A stretch of 64,000 nucleotides of DNA. Origin: an uncultured Opitutaceae bacterium (lineage in GTDB: Bacteria; Verrucomicrobiota; Verrucomicrobiia; Opitutales; Opitutaceae). A program made the position numbers and the translations under genes. Positions 53,021 to 61,386 of the stretch are shown here, piece after piece. The stretch is from contig CALFXL010000002.1 in the NCBI GenBank assembly GCA_937958045.1, positions 39,193 through 103,192 on the forward strand. Reading direction: 5' to 3'. Every line of letters begins with the position of its first letter. The stretch's first letter is position 1. The notes beneath the pieces are model-generated. The model was not told where the DNA came from, did not search any database, and saw only the letters and a program-made list of their open reading frames with translations.

Positions 53021-53845
53021 TCAGAGAGGTTTCCGGTAGATGGCCGGCTTGACGACATCGAGCGTGTGTTTGACGCCGCTGAGGCTTTCGGAATGGCCGA
53101 CAAAAAGATAGCCACCGGGCACGAGTTGGCGCGTGAGCTTGGCAACCAGTTCTTCCTGCGTCGGCCGGTCGAAGTAGATCATGACATTGCGGCAGAAGAT
53201 CAGGTGGAACGAGTCGGCGAAGGGCAGGTGACGATCGAGCAAGTTGAGCTGACGGAAAGTCACGCATTCCTGCACGTGCGGTTTGACGCGGTAGTTTCCT
53301 TCCTGCGGGCCGAAACCTTTCTGGAAATGTTTGCGCAGGGCCACGGGCGGCACTTTGGAAACGGATTCCGCGCGGTAAACGCCCACGCGCGCGCGTTGCA
53401 GGATTTTGTGGGAAATATCGGTGGCTTCGATGCGCCAAGGCCACTGGGTGCCTTTGCCGAACTGCTCGAGCAGCGAAATCGCGATGGAGTAGGGTTCTTC
53501 GCCGGAGGAACACGCGGCGCTCCAGATATTGAAGGACGGCCAGGCGTGGTTGGCGCGGCGCTCGATCATCTCGGGTATGACGACGCTTTGCAGAAAATCG
53601 AAATGCTGCGGCTCGCGGAAGAAGAAGGTGTGATTGGTCGAGATCGCGTCGATCAAGTGCGAGAGTTCTTCGCCGCCCTCTTTTTGCTGCAGGAAACGGC
53701 AGTAGTCGCTGATCGAGGTGATGTTCGTGGCTCGCAGGCGTTTGCCCAGGCGCGCCGAGACAAGCTCACGCTTGTCGGGCCCGAGATTGATACGGCTGTG
53801 ATGATAAACCAGTTCGCGGATAAAGTCGTAGTCGCTGTCCCTCAT
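53021..53845 (-). CDS. cheR: Chemotaxis methyltransferase CheR
   Basis: 274 residues, the normal length. The all-alpha N-terminal domain covers about 1-70, ending in ISTNHTFFFREPQHF. The Rossmann-like methyltransferase has SAM site IWSAACSSGEEPYSIAI at about 107-123 and IFCRNVMIYFD at about 215-225. The C-terminal GYLFVGHSESL completes the family signature. It transfers methyl from S-adenosylmethionine to receptor glutamates. A GCCGATAG element (rc of 53866-53873) about 20 bp before the start resembles a sigma28 -10 box, but its -35 partner is poor. cheB follows with a 7-bp gap. Confidence 0.93.
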   Translation of the reverse strand: MRDSDYDFIRELVYHHSRINLGPDKRELVSARLGKRLRATNITSISDYCRFLQQKEGGEELSHLIDAISTNHTFFFREPQHFDFLQSVVIPEMIERRANHAWPSFNIWSAACSSGEEPYSIAISLLEQFGKGTQWPWRIEATDISHKILQRARVGVYRAESVSKVPPVALRKHFQKGFGPQEGNYRVKPHVQECVTFRQLNLLDRHLPFADSFHLIFCRNVMIYFDRPTQEELVAKLTRQLVPGGYLFVGHSESLSGVKHTLDVVKPAIYRKPL

Positions 53846-54049
53846 GATCAGGGTGTGATAACTGCCTATCGGCCCAATCCGCGCTGAATGAAGGCGCTTT
53901 CGGGGTTAAGGGAAGGGAGGTGGTTTTGGCGGGTCGCAAAACCGCGCCGGCAAATTTTGCCGTTGGACTCCCAAGGCGAGCGGGGTGTTTGCCTGTTGGG
54001 CATGGGGGAGAATCCCTAGAATTTTTTAAATAGTTTTATATTAGCATAT

Positions 54050-54086
54050 TAGGAGACAAAAAATCCGCTTGGCACCGGCATTGCTA
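54050..54086 (+). promoter_or_regulatory. Sigma54 (-24/-12) promoter for the flagellar operon
   Basis: TTGGCACCGGCATTGCT at 54069-54085 matches the sigma54 consensus YTGGCACGRNNNTTGCW at 16 of 17 positions, with GG at 54071-54072 and GC at 54083-54084. The preceding ~40 bases are AT-rich (TTTTTTAAATAGTTTTATATTA region), which is unusual for this genome, and include AGGAG at 54050-54054. Transcription would start near 54096, 3 bases before the flgB ATG. A sigma54 activator gene lies in this window at 25449. Confidence 0.75.
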
Positions 54087-54098
54087 ATTGCGGATTCG

Positions 54099-54479
54099 AT
54101 GATCGATCCGATTTTCCAGTCCGACAACTACCTACTCGCGCGGAACCTCTTGGATGCATCCGTTTTGCGCCAGGAGGCTATCGCGTCGAACATCGCCAAC
54201 GCCGAAACCCCCGGCTACCGCCGCCTGCAGGTCTCGGCTGATTTCGCCACCCAGCTCCGCAACAAGCTCGAGTCCGGCACGCTTGCGCGTTCTGAGCCGG
54301 TGAAACCCTCGCTCGTGGAAGACATGCACGCGCGCAGCGTCCGTCCCGACGGCAACACCGTGGAGATCGAGCGCGAGCTCCTCGAGATGAACCGCAACAC
54401 CGTCGAGCACGAGTTCCTGGCCGAGCTCGTGAGCCGCAACATCAAGCAGATGAAACTCGCCATCACCGGCCGCGCCTGA
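54099..54479 (+). CDS. flgB: Flagellar proximal rod protein FlgB
   Basis: 126 residues from the ATG at 54099. The N-terminal segment DNYLLARNLLDASVLRQEAI is followed by the diagnostic rod motif SNIANAETPGYRR at about 30-42. The C-terminal amphipathic helix (MNRNTVEHEFLAELVSRNIKQMKLAITG) resembles other rod proteins. It forms part of the periplasmic rod. A TTG at 54069 would add ten residues but lies within the sigma54 promoter. With the predicted transcription start at 54096 the mRNA would be nearly leaderless. First gene of the flagellar operon. Confidence 0.92.
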   Translation: MIDPIFQSDNYLLARNLLDASVLRQEAIASNIANAETPGYRRLQVSADFATQLRNKLESGTLARSEPVKPSLVEDMHARSVRPDGNTVEIERELLEMNRNTVEHEFLAELVSRNIKQMKLAITGRA

Positions 54480-54508
54480 GCGCCGCTCACCCCTTTTTCG
54501 CGTTCCTT

Positions 54509-54934
54509 ATGAATATCATTTCCGGCATCGACGTCACCGCGAGCGCGCTGACCGCGCAAAAGACCCGCCTCGATATCGTCGCGCAAAACATCGCCAACGC
54601 CCACACCACACGCGGCCCGGATGGCCTGCCGTATCAGCGCAAAACCGTTTCCTTCGAGACCGAACTGCTCCGTCGCACGGGCGCTCCCGCCGGCGCCGCT
54701 TCTCTTCAAAGTGTGCATGTCGGTAAAATAGGCGCCGACTCCACGCCCGGTGCCCGCGTGTACGATCCTCAGCATCCGGACGCCGGTGAAGACGGCTACG
54801 TGCTGATGCCCAACGTCAACATGGCCTTCGAAATGGTGGACCTCATGTCCGCCTCCCGCGCTTACGAGGCCAATCTCTCCGTGGCGAAAAACGCCCGCCA
54901 GATGGCGCTCAAGGCCCTCGAGATCGGCAAATAA
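54509..54934 (+). CDS. flgC: Flagellar proximal rod protein FlgC
   Basis: 141 residues. The opening GIDVTASALTAQKTRLDIVAQNIANAHTTRG is the FlgC form of the rod motif. The C-terminus NVNMAFEMVDLMSASRAYEANLSVAKNARQMALKALEIGK is the conserved helical tail. It stacks with FlgB and FliE in the proximal rod. It lies 29 bp after flgB and precedes fliE in the usual order flgB-flgC-fliE. Length is normal. Confidence 0.94.
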   Translation: MNIISGIDVTASALTAQKTRLDIVAQNIANAHTTRGPDGLPYQRKTVSFETELLRRTGAPAGAASLQSVHVGKIGADSTPGARVYDPQHPDAGEDGYVLMPNVNMAFEMVDLMSASRAYEANLSVAKNARQMALKALEIGK

Positions 54935-54964
54935 TCGCCGCGCGTCCTCCGCTTCCTTTTCGCC

Positions 54965-55324
54965 ATGTCGTTCCTCGGCTCTATCACTTCCGTTCAAAAC
55001 CCGCTGCTCGCCAAGCTCCCCGGCATCTCGCGCGACGACGCGCCCGAAGGTCCGGTCAAGCTCCCGGGCGTCTCCGCGCCGACCGAGTCCGGCTCCGTGC
55101 AGCCCGGTGGTTTCGGTCAGGTGTTTGGCCAGCTCGTCTCGGCGGTGGATGGCAAACAGAAGGAAGCGCAGGCCATCACCCGCGATGTGCTCCTCGGCAA
55201 TAGCGACAACCTGCACCAGTCGATGATCGCCATGCAGGAGGCCGGCGTGGCCTTCCAGCTCATGGTCGAGGTGCGCAACAAAGTCGTGGAGTCCTACCAG
55301 GAACTCATGCGCATGCCGGTCTGA
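54965..55324 (+). CDS. fliE: Flagellar hook-basal body protein FliE
   Basis: 119 residues. The conserved C-terminal half contains the signature LHQSMIAMQEAGVAFQLMVEVRNKVVESYQELMRMPV, which joins the MS ring to the rod. The proline-rich middle (about 30-50) is longer than in enterics. It is part of the export apparatus-rod junction and follows flgC closely. Start chosen at the ATG at 54965. Confidence 0.94.
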   Translation: MSFLGSITSVQNPLLAKLPGISRDDAPEGPVKLPGVSAPTESGSVQPGGFGQVFGQLVSAVDGKQKEAQAITRDVLLGNSDNLHQSMIAMQEAGVAFQLMVEVRNKVVESYQELMRMPV

Positions 55325-55363
55325 TCACTCTCCTTTTTCCACCCAGGCGCCCACTAGCCCCCG

Positions 55364-56920
55364 ATGAAAAATTTCGCTCAATCCCTCCTCAAAGTCTGGA
55401 AGGAACTCGGCCTCAACCAACGCGTTTCGCTCGTCCTCGCCGCGCTCGTTGTCACCGCCGGTCTTGTCGCGCTCGTGCTTTGGTCCGGCCGTCCCGACAT
55501 GCAGCTGCTCTACGGCCGCCTGTCGGAAAAAGATGCCGCGGCGATCATCAGCCAGCTGCAGGCGCAAAACATCCCGCACAAGGTCACCAACGGCGGTTCC
55601 ACCGTCTACGTGCCGTCCGACCAAGTTTATCGTCTCCGCATGGAGCTCGCCGCGAAAGGCGTGCCTACGGGCGATGGCGTCGGTTTTGAAATTTTCGACA
55701 AGGGCCAGTTCGGCCTCTCCGACTTCGTGCAGCGCACCAATTACCTGCGCGCGCTCCAAGGCGAACTCGCCCGCACTGTGAGCCAGCTCGATGGCGTTCG
55801 CTCCGCGCGCGTCATGATCGTGCAGCCGGAAAACCGCCTCCTGCTCACCGACCGCAATCTCAAGCCTACCGCGTCGGTGTTCGTAGAACTTTCCTCCAAC
55901 CGCCTCGATATGGATGCGGTTAACTCCATCCGTCACCTCGTGGCCAACGCCGTGCAAGGTCTGCAGCCCGACTCCGTCGCCGTCGTCGATCACCGCGGCC
56001 GCGTGCTCTCGGAAGATCTCAAGCAAGATCCGACGCTCGGCACCGCCTCGAGCCAGATCCGCTACCGTCAGCAGGTCGAAGACTATTTCGCCAAGAAAGT
56101 GGAGAGCATGCTCGTGCCCGTGCTCGGCGCGAACAACGCCATCGTGCGCGTCTCCGCCGACATCGATTCCGAAGCCACCACGCTCATGCAGGAAAAATTC
56201 GATCCTGAGGGCCAGGTCGTGCGTTCGCAGACGATCGTCGAAGACGTCACCAATTCCACCGAGCAACGCGGCGGCGGCACCGTCGGCATTTCCGCCAACA
56301 CGCCCGAAGGCACCGGCAACACCGAGGCGCGTCCGGCCAATGTTTCCGAAACCAACCGCAAGAACCGCTCCACGACCTTCGAGATCGGCCGCATCGTCAC
56401 CAACACCACGCGCAATCCCGGCGCGATTCGCGGCCTCACCGCCTCGGTCTTTGTGGCCCAGCGCGGCGTCGCTCCCGACGGCAAACCCAATCTCCGCACC
56501 GAAAAAGAGCTCCAGGATCTCCGCCAGATCGTCGTCAACGCCCTCGGCATCAAAGCCGCTCCCGGCCAGTCGCTCGATTCGCTTGTGAGCGTGCAAGAGA
56601 TCGCGTTCCAGACCGAGCCCATCGCGCAACAAATCCAGCAGATCCAAACCGAGACGCGCGTGCAGGGGTGGATCGAATCCTCCAGCCGCTACATCGCCGT
56701 GCTGATCGCTGCGCTCGTGCTCTTCATCTTCTGGAAGACGCTCAAGAAACAGCGCCTCGAACCCGTCCCGATGGAGCTCCTCAGCGCGCCGCCCGATGTG
56801 CAGCGCACGCTGCAGAACAACGGCAGCCTCACGCCCGAAATCCTGACCGAGCTCATCCGACAGAAACCCGCCAACATCGGCACCGCCCTCCGCGATTGGG
56901 TCGCCGTGAAGAAGAACTGA
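55364..56920 (+). CDS. fliF: Flagellar MS-ring protein FliF
   Basis: 518 residues. TM1 is about 21-41 (VSLVLAALVVTAGLVALVLW). The secretin-like ring domains (RBM1-3) follow through about 260, then a proline/glycine linker with VSETNRKNRSTTFEIG (about 332-347), and TM2 at about 445-463. The cytoplasmic tail ends in ILTELIRQKPANIGTALRDWV, the segment that binds FliG. It forms the MS ring anchoring the motor in the inner membrane. It follows fliE by 39 bp in the expected order. Confidence 0.95.
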   Translation: MKNFAQSLLKVWKELGLNQRVSLVLAALVVTAGLVALVLWSGRPDMQLLYGRLSEKDAAAIISQLQAQNIPHKVTNGGSTVYVPSDQVYRLRMELAAKGVPTGDGVGFEIFDKGQFGLSDFVQRTNYLRALQGELARTVSQLDGVRSARVMIVQPENRLLLTDRNLKPTASVFVELSSNRLDMDAVNSIRHLVANAVQGLQPDSVAVVDHRGRVLSEDLKQDPTLGTASSQIRYRQQVEDYFAKKVESMLVPVLGANNAIVRVSADIDSEATTLMQEKFDPEGQVVRSQTIVEDVTNSTEQRGGGTVGISANTPEGTGNTEARPANVSETNRKNRSTTFEIGRIVTNTTRNPGAIRGLTASVFVAQRGVAPDGKPNLRTEKELQDLRQIVVNALGIKAAPGQSLDSLVSVQEIAFQTEPIAQQIQQIQTETRVQGWIESSSRYIAVLIAALVLFIFWKTLKKQRLEPVPMELLSAPPDVQRTLQNNGSLTPEILTELIRQKPANIGTALRDWVAVKKN

Positions 56921-57020
56921 ACACGTCCGGCCAGTTGAAGTGAAAACTAGACATTGACGACCTCATCCCAGCCCGCGTGCACCTCCGCTCTCCTTAAACT
57001 TTCCCCCTTAAACTCTCACT

Positions 57021-57039
57021 AACGGCGCGACGCGCCGTT
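57021..57039 (+). promoter_or_regulatory. Perfect palindrome directly upstream of the fliG start
   Basis: AACGGCGCG-A-CGCGCCGTT, ending 5 bases before the fliG ATG. As RNA it can form a 7-bp stem with a five-base loop that would cover the ribosome-binding region. No Shine-Dalgarno is visible. The preceding CTTAAACT...CTTAAACT pair is a small direct repeat. Confidence 0.4.
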
Positions 57040-57044
57040 CCGCC

Positions 57045-58064
57045 ATGTCCGATCCCGATTTCAGCAAACTCACTCGTCAGCAGAAGCTCGCGATTTTCCT
57101 CATCATCCTCGGGCCCGAACCCGCGGCGGAAATCATGCGCCATCTCGACGACACGGACATCGAACTCGTCTGCCGCGAGATGGCGCAGTTCACGATGGTC
57201 TCCGAGGCGCTCCGGCAAAAAGTGCTCGAAGAATTTTCCCCGATCATCGGCCAGAGCATTGCCGCCACGATGGGTGGTCTCGACTACGCGCGCCGCGCGC
57301 TCGAAATCGCGCGCGGTGATTACAAAGCCGGCTCCATCATCGGCCGCCTCGGCCCCGCCGGCACCGCGGTCGAAGTCATCAAGGACATCTCCGAGATGGA
57401 AGGCCGCCAGATCTACAATCTCGTGAAAAACGAGCAGCCGCAGACCATCTCGTTTGTCCTCTCGTATCTCGACGGCCCGAAGGCGGCGGAAATTTTTGCC
57501 CTGCTCAGCCCCGATCTCCGCGAAGAGGTCATCGAACGCCTCGGCACGATCGACTCCACCTCGCTCGATCTCGTCAGCAAGATCGTCCGCAATCTCGGCA
57601 AGCATTTCGACAACAAGGTCCGCCCCACGTATCACCGCTCCGGCGGCGTACGCGCCGTGGCCGATCTGCTCAACGGCATCGACAAGGAAATGTCCAAAAA
57701 CCTCCTCGCCCGCATCGAGGAGCGCAACGCCCACCTCGGCGCCGCCATCCGCAAGAAGATGTTCAGCTTCGAAGACCTCGGCCGCCTCGCGAACGCGGAC
57801 CTGCAGCGCGTGCTCCGCGAAGTCGATTCGGCGAATCTCGCGGTCTCGATGAAGTCCGCGAGCGAGCAGCTCAAAGAGAAGATCTTCGGCGCGATCTCCA
57901 AGCGCGCGGCCGAAAGCCTCAAAGACGAAATCTCCATGCTCGGCCCGGTGCGCCTCAAGGACGTCGAAGTCTCGCAAGACGCCATCATCCAAGTCGTCCG
58001 CCGCCTCGAAGAAGAAGGCTCCATCTCCCTCGGCGGCGAAGCCGAAGGCGAGGTCGTGGCATAA
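57045..58064 (+). CDS. fliG: Flagellar motor switch protein FliG
   Basis: 339 residues with three domains. The N-terminal domain binds FliF (KLAIFLIILGPEPAAEIMRHL). The middle domain has the EHPQT-type motif, here NEQPQTISFVLSYL (about 128-141). The C-terminal domain carries charged residues that contact the stator (MKSASEQLKEKIFGAISKRAAESLKDEI). It transmits torque and sets rotation direction with FliM and FliN. The segment resembling EHPQT lacks the His but is otherwise conserved. A palindrome sits just before the start. Confidence 0.95.
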   Translation: MSDPDFSKLTRQQKLAIFLIILGPEPAAEIMRHLDDTDIELVCREMAQFTMVSEALRQKVLEEFSPIIGQSIAATMGGLDYARRALEIARGDYKAGSIIGRLGPAGTAVEVIKDISEMEGRQIYNLVKNEQPQTISFVLSYLDGPKAAEIFALLSPDLREEVIERLGTIDSTSLDLVSKIVRNLGKHFDNKVRPTYHRSGGVRAVADLLNGIDKEMSKNLLARIEERNAHLGAAIRKKMFSFEDLGRLANADLQRVLREVDSANLAVSMKSASEQLKEKIFGAISKRAAESLKDEISMLGPVRLKDVEVSQDAIIQVVRRLEEEGSISLGGEAEGEVVA

Positions 58065-58157
58065 GCGGAAATCACAAGGTGCAAATCTCCTATCTCCAAA
58101 AAATATCCATGAATCATTCGCTCAAAAGTTCCGCGGTCACGCAGTCCATTTGGACCT

Positions 58158-58197
58158 CTCTTTGGCGTTTGGATTCTGGCCTTTGAAATTTCTCCCC
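58158..58197 (+). repeat. Intergenic repeat, copy 1 (before fliH)
   Basis: The element begins CTCTTTGGCGTTTGGATTCT and ends directly at the fliH ATG (TTTCTCCCC-ATG). It closely matches the copy in front of fliI, in the same orientation, and contains the core TTTGGCGTTTG...GGCCTT. Confidence 0.6.
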
Positions 58198-58782
58198 ATG
58201 GCTGTTCACAACAAACTCGTCGCCTTCGATCGTCCGCTTGTCTCGGCCACGATTCCCGGACGCTCGACACGTCTCTACACGGAGTCCGAAATGGCGGCGA
58301 TCCGCACGCAGGCTTATCAAGAAGGCGCCGATGCCGCGCGCGCGTTTGCGAACCAGCAGCTCGTCGAATTTCGCGCCGAAGTGCAGGCGTTGCAGGAAGG
58401 TCTTTTTCAACGCCTTTCCACGATCGACGCCGACATCACCGCGCAGTTGCGCGATGCGTTGCCGCTGCTCGCCGTCGAGATCTCGCGTCGCCTGCTCGCC
58501 GATTACGAACCGCCCGCGGAGCAGGTTCTCCACCTCTGCGAAGAAACGCTGCGACAACTTTATCCCGAGCACGAAAACCTCGAACTCGTCATCTCTCCGC
58601 GCGACGCCGCGATGCTCGAATCGCTCCCCGGCGAATGGAAGAACCGCTATCCCGGTCTGCGCATCACGATCGATGCGACGCTCGAAACCGGCGATTGCCA
58701 GGTGCGCAGCCGTTTCGGCCTCACCGACGCCCGCCGCCAATCCAAACTCGAAGCCCTTTCGCGCGAACTCCTCAGCGCGTAA
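58198..58782 (+). CDS. fliH: Flagellar assembly protein FliH
   Basis: 194 residues from the ATG at 58198, which follows the repeat element. The N-terminal part is poorly conserved. A helical middle region, including EMAAIRTQAYQEGADAARAFANQQL at about 32-56, is followed by a C-terminal domain (LVISPRDAAMLESLPGEWKNRYPGLRITIDATLETGDCQVRSRFG) typical of FliH/HrpE. It regulates the FliI ATPase at the export gate. An upstream in-frame start at 58150 adds 16 residues and is not preferred. Lies between fliG and fliI as expected. Confidence 0.86.
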   Translation: MAVHNKLVAFDRPLVSATIPGRSTRLYTESEMAAIRTQAYQEGADAARAFANQQLVEFRAEVQALQEGLFQRLSTIDADITAQLRDALPLLAVEISRRLLADYEPPAEQVLHLCEETLRQLYPEHENLELVISPRDAAMLESLPGEWKNRYPGLRITIDATLETGDCQVRSRFGLTDARRQSKLEALSRELLSA

Positions 58783-58798
58783 ACGCGCCGAAAATTCC

Positions 58799-58826
58799 AA
58801 AGGCCAAAACTCCAAACGCCAAAGAA
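58799..58826 (+). repeat. Intergenic repeat, copy 2 (inverted, after fliH)
   Basis: Reads AAGGCCAAAACTCCAAACGC and continues as the near reverse complement of copies 1 and 3 (one mismatch and one gap over 27 bases). With the copy at 58891-58917 it forms a long hairpin around a ~64-base loop. Confidence 0.6.
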
Positions 58827-58890
58827 AACCCATGCCTCAAAACTCAAAGAAAACTCTCCGCCGCGTTCCGCGCGCCGCGCGTTTGGTCCT

Positions 58891-58917
58891 TTCTTTGGCG
58901 TTTGAATTTTGGCCTTC
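58891..58917 (+). repeat. Intergenic repeat, copy 3 (before fliI)
   Basis: Begins TTCTTTGGCGTTTGAATTTT and is followed by CTCTCCCCACTCC and the fliI ATG. It is nearly identical to copy 1 and an inverted match to copy 2. Confidence 0.6.
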
Positions 58918-58935
58918 GAGATCTCTCCCCACTCC

Positions 58936-60255
58936 ATGACCACCGTCACGCCCATCATCGACGCGCTTCGTTCTCAAGTGCGCAGCATCCCCGCCGCTCG
59001 CCGGTTGGGACATGTCACGAGCGTCACGGGACTCATCATCGAGTCGGAAGGCCCCAACGTCGGTCTCGGCGAGCTCTGCGAGCTGCGCTCCGAGCGCGAA
59101 CATTTCTCCTGTCTCGCCGAAGTCGTCGGCTTCCGCGGCGAACGCGTGTTGCTCATGCCGCTCGGCGACACCACCGGCCTTCATGCGGGTTGCGAGGTCT
59201 CTGCGTGCGATCGTCCGCCGATGCCGCAAACCGGTCCGCAGCTTCTCGGCCGCGTGCTCGATGCGCTCGGCAAACCGTACGATGGACTCGGCTTGCTCCC
59301 CACAGCCCGCACCAACGCCGCTTCTGCGAAGCCGCCGCATCCGCTGCGTCGTCAACGCATCAAAACGCCGTTCGTCACCGGCGTGCGTGCGATCGATGCG
59401 TTTATCCCTTTCGGTCGCGGTCAACGTCTCGGCCTCTTCGCCGGTTCCGGTGTCGGCAAGTCCACGCTCATGGGCATGATCGCGCGCGGAGCCGAAGCCG
59501 ATGTCGTCGTCATCGCGCTCGTCGGTGAACGTGGTCGCGAAGTTCGCGAGTTCATCGAAAAGGATCTCGGCCCCGAAGGTCTCGCGCGCTCCGTGGTGGT
59601 TGTCGCGACGTCCGACACGCCCGCGCCGCTCCGCTTGCGCGCCGCGTACACTGCGACGGCGATCGCCGAAGCGTATCGCGATCAGGGCAAAAACGTTCTC
59701 CTGCTCATGGACTCGGTGACGCGTTTTGCGATGGCGCAACGCGAGATCGGTCTCGCGGTCGGCGAACCGCCCGCGACGCGCGGTTACACGCCGTCGGTTT
59801 TTGCGCTGTTGCCGCGTTTGCTCGAACGCTCCGGTGCCGGCGAAAGCGGTGCGATCACCGCGCTCTACACCGTGCTCGTCGAAGGTGATGATATGAACGA
59901 ACCCGTGGCCGACGCCGTCCGCGGTATTCTCGACGGACACATCGTGCTCTCCCGCGCGCTCGCGCACGCGAATCATTATCCTGCGATCGATGTGCTCGAG
60001 AGTATCAGCCGTCTCGTGCGCGATGTGTGCACGCCCGAGGAAGTCGCCATCGCCGGTCGCGCGCGCGAACACCTCGCCGCTTACCGCAAGAACGAAGACC
60101 TCATCACCATCGGCGCTTATCAAAAAGGCTCCAACGCCGCGCTCGACCAAGCCGTCGCGCTGCACGAGCCGCTCAGGAATTTTCTGCGTCAGCAGATCCA
60201 CGAACGCGTCCAGCGCGACGCAACCTTCTCCAGCCTCAAGAAAATCGTCTCATGA
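58936..60255 (+). CDS. fliI: Flagellar protein export ATPase FliI
   Basis: 439 residues from the ATG at 58936. It is a RecA-like ATPase related to F1-beta: Walker A GLFAGSGVGKSTLMGMIARG at about 172-191, Walker B LLLMDSVTRFAMAQREIG (about 255-272), and the conserved GEPPATRGYTPSVFALLPRLLERSG segment. It energises export of flagellar proteins with FliH and FliJ. The in-frame codons before 58936 run through the repeat element. fliJ overlaps the stop by 4 bp. Confidence 0.96.
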   Translation: MTTVTPIIDALRSQVRSIPAARRLGHVTSVTGLIIESEGPNVGLGELCELRSEREHFSCLAEVVGFRGERVLLMPLGDTTGLHAGCEVSACDRPPMPQTGPQLLGRVLDALGKPYDGLGLLPTARTNAASAKPPHPLRRQRIKTPFVTGVRAIDAFIPFGRGQRLGLFAGSGVGKSTLMGMIARGAEADVVVIALVGERGREVREFIEKDLGPEGLARSVVVVATSDTPAPLRLRAAYTATAIAEAYRDQGKNVLLLMDSVTRFAMAQREIGLAVGEPPATRGYTPSVFALLPRLLERSGAGESGAITALYTVLVEGDDMNEPVADAVRGILDGHIVLSRALAHANHYPAIDVLESISRLVRDVCTPEEVAIAGRAREHLAAYRKNEDLITIGAYQKGSNAALDQAVALHEPLRNFLRQQIHERVQRDATFSSLKKIVS

Positions 60256-60707
60256 AGAAGTTTCGTTTCCCCCTGCGTTCAGTCGCCACGGTCCGCAATC
60301 TCCTCGAACTGCGAGCCCGCGAACAATTTTCCCGCGCGGTGCGCGCCTGCGCTCTCGCCGAGCGTGCGCTCGAAGCCCAGCGCGAACGCGTGGCCGAACT
60401 CGAAGCGATCATCCGCTCGGGACGTCTCGGCAATTTCCGCCCGGCTGATCAGGCGGTGTTCATGGACGCGTTCAAAGAAGAGAACGCGCAGATCGCGAAA
60501 CTCGTCGGCGAACTCAACGCCCGCCGCGAAGAACGCGAAGCCGCGCGCGAAGCCTGGTTCGAAGCGCGCCGCGATGTGCGTGTGATCGAAAATCTCGAAC
60601 AGCGCGCCCGCGCCCTGCACCGGCAGGAAGTGGAGCGCGAAAATCAAGCTGCGATGGACGACCGCGCCTCTGCGCTCGCCGCGCGCAGCCTCACACCCGT
60701 TTCATGA
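60252..60707 (+). CDS. fliJ: Flagellar export coiled-coil protein FliJ
   Basis: 151 residues, starting at ATG 60252 overlapping the fliI stop by 4 bp (ATGA). It is almost wholly coiled coil, with the N-terminal KKFRFPLRSVATVRNLLELRAREQFSRAV typical of FliJ, followed by heptads rich in R, E and A. It acts as a general chaperone or stalk for the export ATPase. The length is normal. It is directly coupled to the MotE-like gene. Confidence 0.85.
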   Translation: MKKFRFPLRSVATVRNLLELRAREQFSRAVRACALAERALEAQRERVAELEAIIRSGRLGNFRPADQAVFMDAFKEENAQIAKLVGELNARREEREAAREAWFEARRDVRVIENLEQRARALHRQEVERENQAAMDDRASALAARSLTPVS

Positions 60708-61315
60708 AGAAGCTCAACCATCCGCTCGTCCTCGTCGCGCTGGGATTGTTCCTCGGCGTGGGCGTTTCGCTGGCCACGTTCTGGCAAGCGGCGGTGCCCA
60801 TCGTCACCCAGGCCCGCGAGAGCCGCGTGCAGACCACCGTCTCGCACGCGCCGGAACCGCCGTGGGATTTTTGGACCATCGAGATCGAGAATCTCGCCGC
60901 CGAACTCAAGGAAGCCAAAGCCGCGCTCAAACAGCGCGAAGACGACGTGCTCGCGCGCGAAGCGCGTTTCGCGTCCGACCGTCTCGAACTCGCGCGCCAG
61001 CGCCAGCAGCTCGAAAACCTGCGTAGTGAAATCGCGAATACAGTGATCTCCATCCAGGAAAACGAGCTGCGCAACATGAAGATGCTCGCCGCGACTTACA
61101 GCGAACTTTCGCCCAAGGCCGCGCTCACGATTTTCAAGCAGATGGATGACGCCACCGTCGTGAAGCTGCTCGCGCTCATGAACAAGGACGTGATCAGCCC
61201 GCTGTTCGAAGAACTCACCAAACAGTCCGCCAACGATCCGGCGCTGGCGCGCCGCGCAGCGCAGCTCACCGACAAACTTCGTCTTTATCAGGCCGGCAAC
61301 ACGCCCGGTTCCTGA
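60704..61315 (+). CDS. MotE-like flagellar helix protein (MgtE-N-like)
   Basis: 203 residues with a membrane helix at about 9-27 and a coiled coil at about 60-125. A C-terminal domain of about 60 residues (SELSPKAALTIFKQMDDATVVKLLALMNKDVISPLFEEL) resembles the MgtE N-terminal fold found in the MotE chaperone. It is periplasmic apart from the anchor. By analogy it may stabilise the stator protein MotC or related components. The ATGA overlap with fliJ suggests coupling. The function is inferred from fold and position, not proven. Confidence 0.7.
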   Translation: MKKLNHPLVLVALGLFLGVGVSLATFWQAAVPIVTQARESRVQTTVSHAPEPPWDFWTIEIENLAAELKEAKAALKQREDDVLAREARFASDRLELARQRQQLENLRSEIANTVISIQENELRNMKMLAATYSELSPKAALTIFKQMDDATVVKLLALMNKDVISPLFEELTKQSANDPALARRAAQLTDKLRLYQAGNTPGS

Positions 61316-61386
61316 GCTCCTTTTTTTCAACCTCCGCGCCATGGACGGCGCGGCTCCACTCTCAACCCAAGGACGGGTCATGATGA

